Shown here piece by piece: positions 5,859 through 6,819 of a stretch of 6,819 nucleotides of DNA. The stretch is from the NCBI GenBank assembly GCA_016207865.1, contig JACQZD010000037.1, positions 7,709 to 14,527 of the forward strand, in the 5' to 3' direction. Below the pieces are notes generated by a model, which made no database searches, was not told where the DNA came from, and saw only the letters and a list, made by a program, of their open reading frames with translations. The stretch comes from Nitrospirota bacterium (GTDB taxonomy: Bacteria > Nitrospirota > Thermodesulfovibrionia > UBA6902 > DSMQ01). Each line of letters begins with the position of its first letter. The first letter of the stretch is position 1. The position numbers and the translations under genes were made by a program.

Positions 5859-5894
5859 AACAAAGGGAGGCAGGTAATACCCGCCCCCTTTGTT
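5859..5894 (-). terminator. Hairpin terminator after membrane/TPR gene
   Basis: The arms AACAAAGGGAGGCAGGT (5859-5875) and ACCCGCCCCCTTTGTT (5879-5894) pair almost fully around a 3-base loop, with one bulged base and, in the minus-strand RNA, one G-U pair. The hairpin begins 10 bp after the TAG stop of the upstream gene. The following U-run is weak (GUUUCGUU), so efficiency may be moderate. It insulates dnaE from the upstream gene. Confidence 0.75.
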
Positions 5895-5904
5895 AAAAAA
5901 TTGT

Positions 5905-6819
5905 CTAATTAAAGGTCTTTGGATATTTATCCAAGCCGAGAGAATATGCTTTTTTAAAGTACTCATAGGCCTTGTCTTTTTGTCCTTTTAATTCATAGGC
6001 AATACTGAGATTATTATATGCAGGAGCATAATATTGGTTTAATGTCAATGCGTGGTTAAGGTATTCAATTGCCTTGTCCGGCAAATTTTTCTTAAGATAA
6101 AGCGCGCCTAAGTTGGTATAGTCCTCTGCGTTTTCATTCTGACTTAATAACTGTGTTATCCGGATTTCTTCAATAGCCTCATCGTACATTTCCTGTTTAT
6201 AGTAAAGTCCTGTAAGATTTATATGTGCTTCTAAATAATCGGGTTTCAGTCTTATGGATGTCAGGAGCGCCTGAATTGCATCATTTATCGCCCCTTTTTT
6301 ATAATAGCCCAAGGCTCCAAGATTATTGTAGCCCCGTGCCTTATTGGGAGATTTTTTTACTACATCGTTCCAAAGTGACAGCTCATCCTGCCAGACGGAA
6401 TTTCTCTGGTAGGCCGCGATGGAAAGCACAATAACAAAAAAAGCAAGCAGTAAAACCGTAATGTGTGATGCGTGATGCGTAATGCGTGAAAAAACATAAA
6501 AGACAAAACAAGCAAATGCAACTATTAACCATATGCTTGGCGGATACAGCCTGTGTTCAAAGATTATATCTTCTATAGGAATGATACTTGACTCAACAGA
6601 CAGGGTTATGAAAAACCAGAAAATGCCGAAGGCCGTGAGGCGCAAGGATGAAGGATGAAGGTTGAAGGTTGAAGATTTTTTTGAATAATAAAATAGATAA
6701 ACACCAAGTCCGAAAATAGACAATAACAGCAAAAATGACAGAAACACGTTTGGATTTAGAAAAGAATTATATATTGGATAGTCATAATCAAGGTTCTGAT
6801 TTATCGGCAGAAACAATAA
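5905..6819 (-). CDS. Membrane/TPR protein, 5' end outside window
   Basis: This is the C-terminal part of a paralog of the left membrane/TPR gene. The frame is open to the window edge (TTA TTG TTT CTG codes LLFLPINQNLDYDY, matching the left gene), so the true start lies beyond 6819. Four hydrophobic segments are visible within the first 145 or so residues, including VFLSFLLLLSIFGLGVYLFYY and FGIFWFFITLSV. The motif YQRN-x2-WQD follows, then about four TPRs (YNNLGALGYYKKGAINDAI; AHINLTGLYYKQEMYDEAI; YTNLGALYLKKNLPDKAIEYL; AYNNLSIAYELKGQKDKAYEYF). The first repeat has an extra residue (GALGYYKK). As for its paralog, a GT-C/TMTC-like glycosyltransferase with a TPR partner-binding domain is the best guess. 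Two heptamer arrays are translated within it. A hairpin terminator follows the stop. Unlike the left copy, the visible part has no frame break. Confidence 0.85.
   Translation of the reverse strand, partial: LLFLPINQNLDYDYPIYNSFLNPNVFLSFLLLLSIFGLGVYLFYYSKKSSTFNLHPSSLRLTAFGIFWFFITLSVESSIIPIEDIIFEHRLYPPSIWLIVAFACFVFYVFSRITHHASHITVLLLAFFVIVLSIAAYQRNSVWQDELSLWNDVVKKSPNKARGYNNLGALGYYKKGAINDAIQALLTSIRLKPDYLEAHINLTGLYYKQEMYDEAIEEIRITQLLSQNENAEDYTNLGALYLKKNLPDKAIEYLNHALTLNQYYAPAYNNLSIAYELKGQKDKAYEYFKKAYSLGLDKYPKTFN
6458..6485. repeat. Heptamer array (GTGATGC type) in membrane/TPR gene
   Basis: Four units, GTAATGT, GTGATGC, GTGATGC, GTAATGC, followed by a partial GTGAAAA. It encodes RITHHASHIT in the loop before the last hydrophobic segment. 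The left paralog has different heptamers in the same loop (751-807). Every unit has TGA or TAA on the plus strand; the coding strand has none. Confidence 0.88.
6644..6671. repeat. Heptamer array (AAGGATG type) in membrane/TPR gene
   Basis: Four units: AAGGATG, AAGGATG, AAGGTTG, AAGGTTG, then a degenerate AAGATTT. It encodes STFNLHPSSL in a hydrophilic loop between two membrane segments. It lies at nearly the same distance from the FGIFWFF codons as the TGATAGC-type array in the left paralog (957-984). Same unit family as the arrays at 1630-1664 and 4011-4066. Confidence 0.88.

Overview
The window carries three genes, all on the minus strand, so it reads right to left. They are the 3' part of a polytopic membrane/TPR protein (5905-6819, its 5' end outside the window), dnaE for the DNA polymerase III alpha subunit (5779 to 2211), and a second full-span paralog of the membrane/TPR protein (2151 to 299). 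About 300 bp at the left edge holds no gene. The organism looks like a Gram-negative environmental bacterium. The style of the membrane/TPR proteins, the CATTGCGA-type palindromic element and the DnaE sequence recall Nitrospirota or a deltaproteobacterial lineage, but that placement is from memory and weak.

Two of the three genes are broken. dnaE changes frame at 4539-4540, where about 10 bp expected from the DnaE family are missing; the break separates the first two catalytic aspartates from the third. The left membrane/TPR gene changes frame at about 990-1025, inside a cluster of short tandem repeats. Either both are real lesions or one or both are assembly errors; the sequence alone cannot decide. 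dnaE has a good sigma70-type promoter placed so close to its ATG that the transcript is probably leaderless. A strong hairpin terminator separates it from the upstream membrane/TPR gene.

The most unusual content is a family of 7-bp tandem repeat arrays (units such as GGATGAA, TGATAGC, GTGATGC, AAGTAGC), most of about four units. There are seven within the three genes and a two-unit trace at the left edge. They are translated as part of the proteins, including one just after the third catalytic aspartate in the palm of DnaE. The two membrane/TPR paralogs carry arrays at matching positions, but with different unit sequences. One array lies next to a 78-bp palindromic element with perfect 10-bp terminal inverted repeats that is also read in frame as 26 codons. 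A 22-bp direct repeat sits in the linker between the OB domain and the C-terminal domain of DnaE. These insertions shape the proteins and probably contribute to the frame break in the left paralog.

There is no CRISPR array, tRNA, rRNA, transposase or recognisable defence system. The genes do not form an obvious functional pathway: dnaE is replication housekeeping, and the two flanking genes are paralogous envelope proteins, probably GT-C-type glycosyltransferases, in direct orientation.
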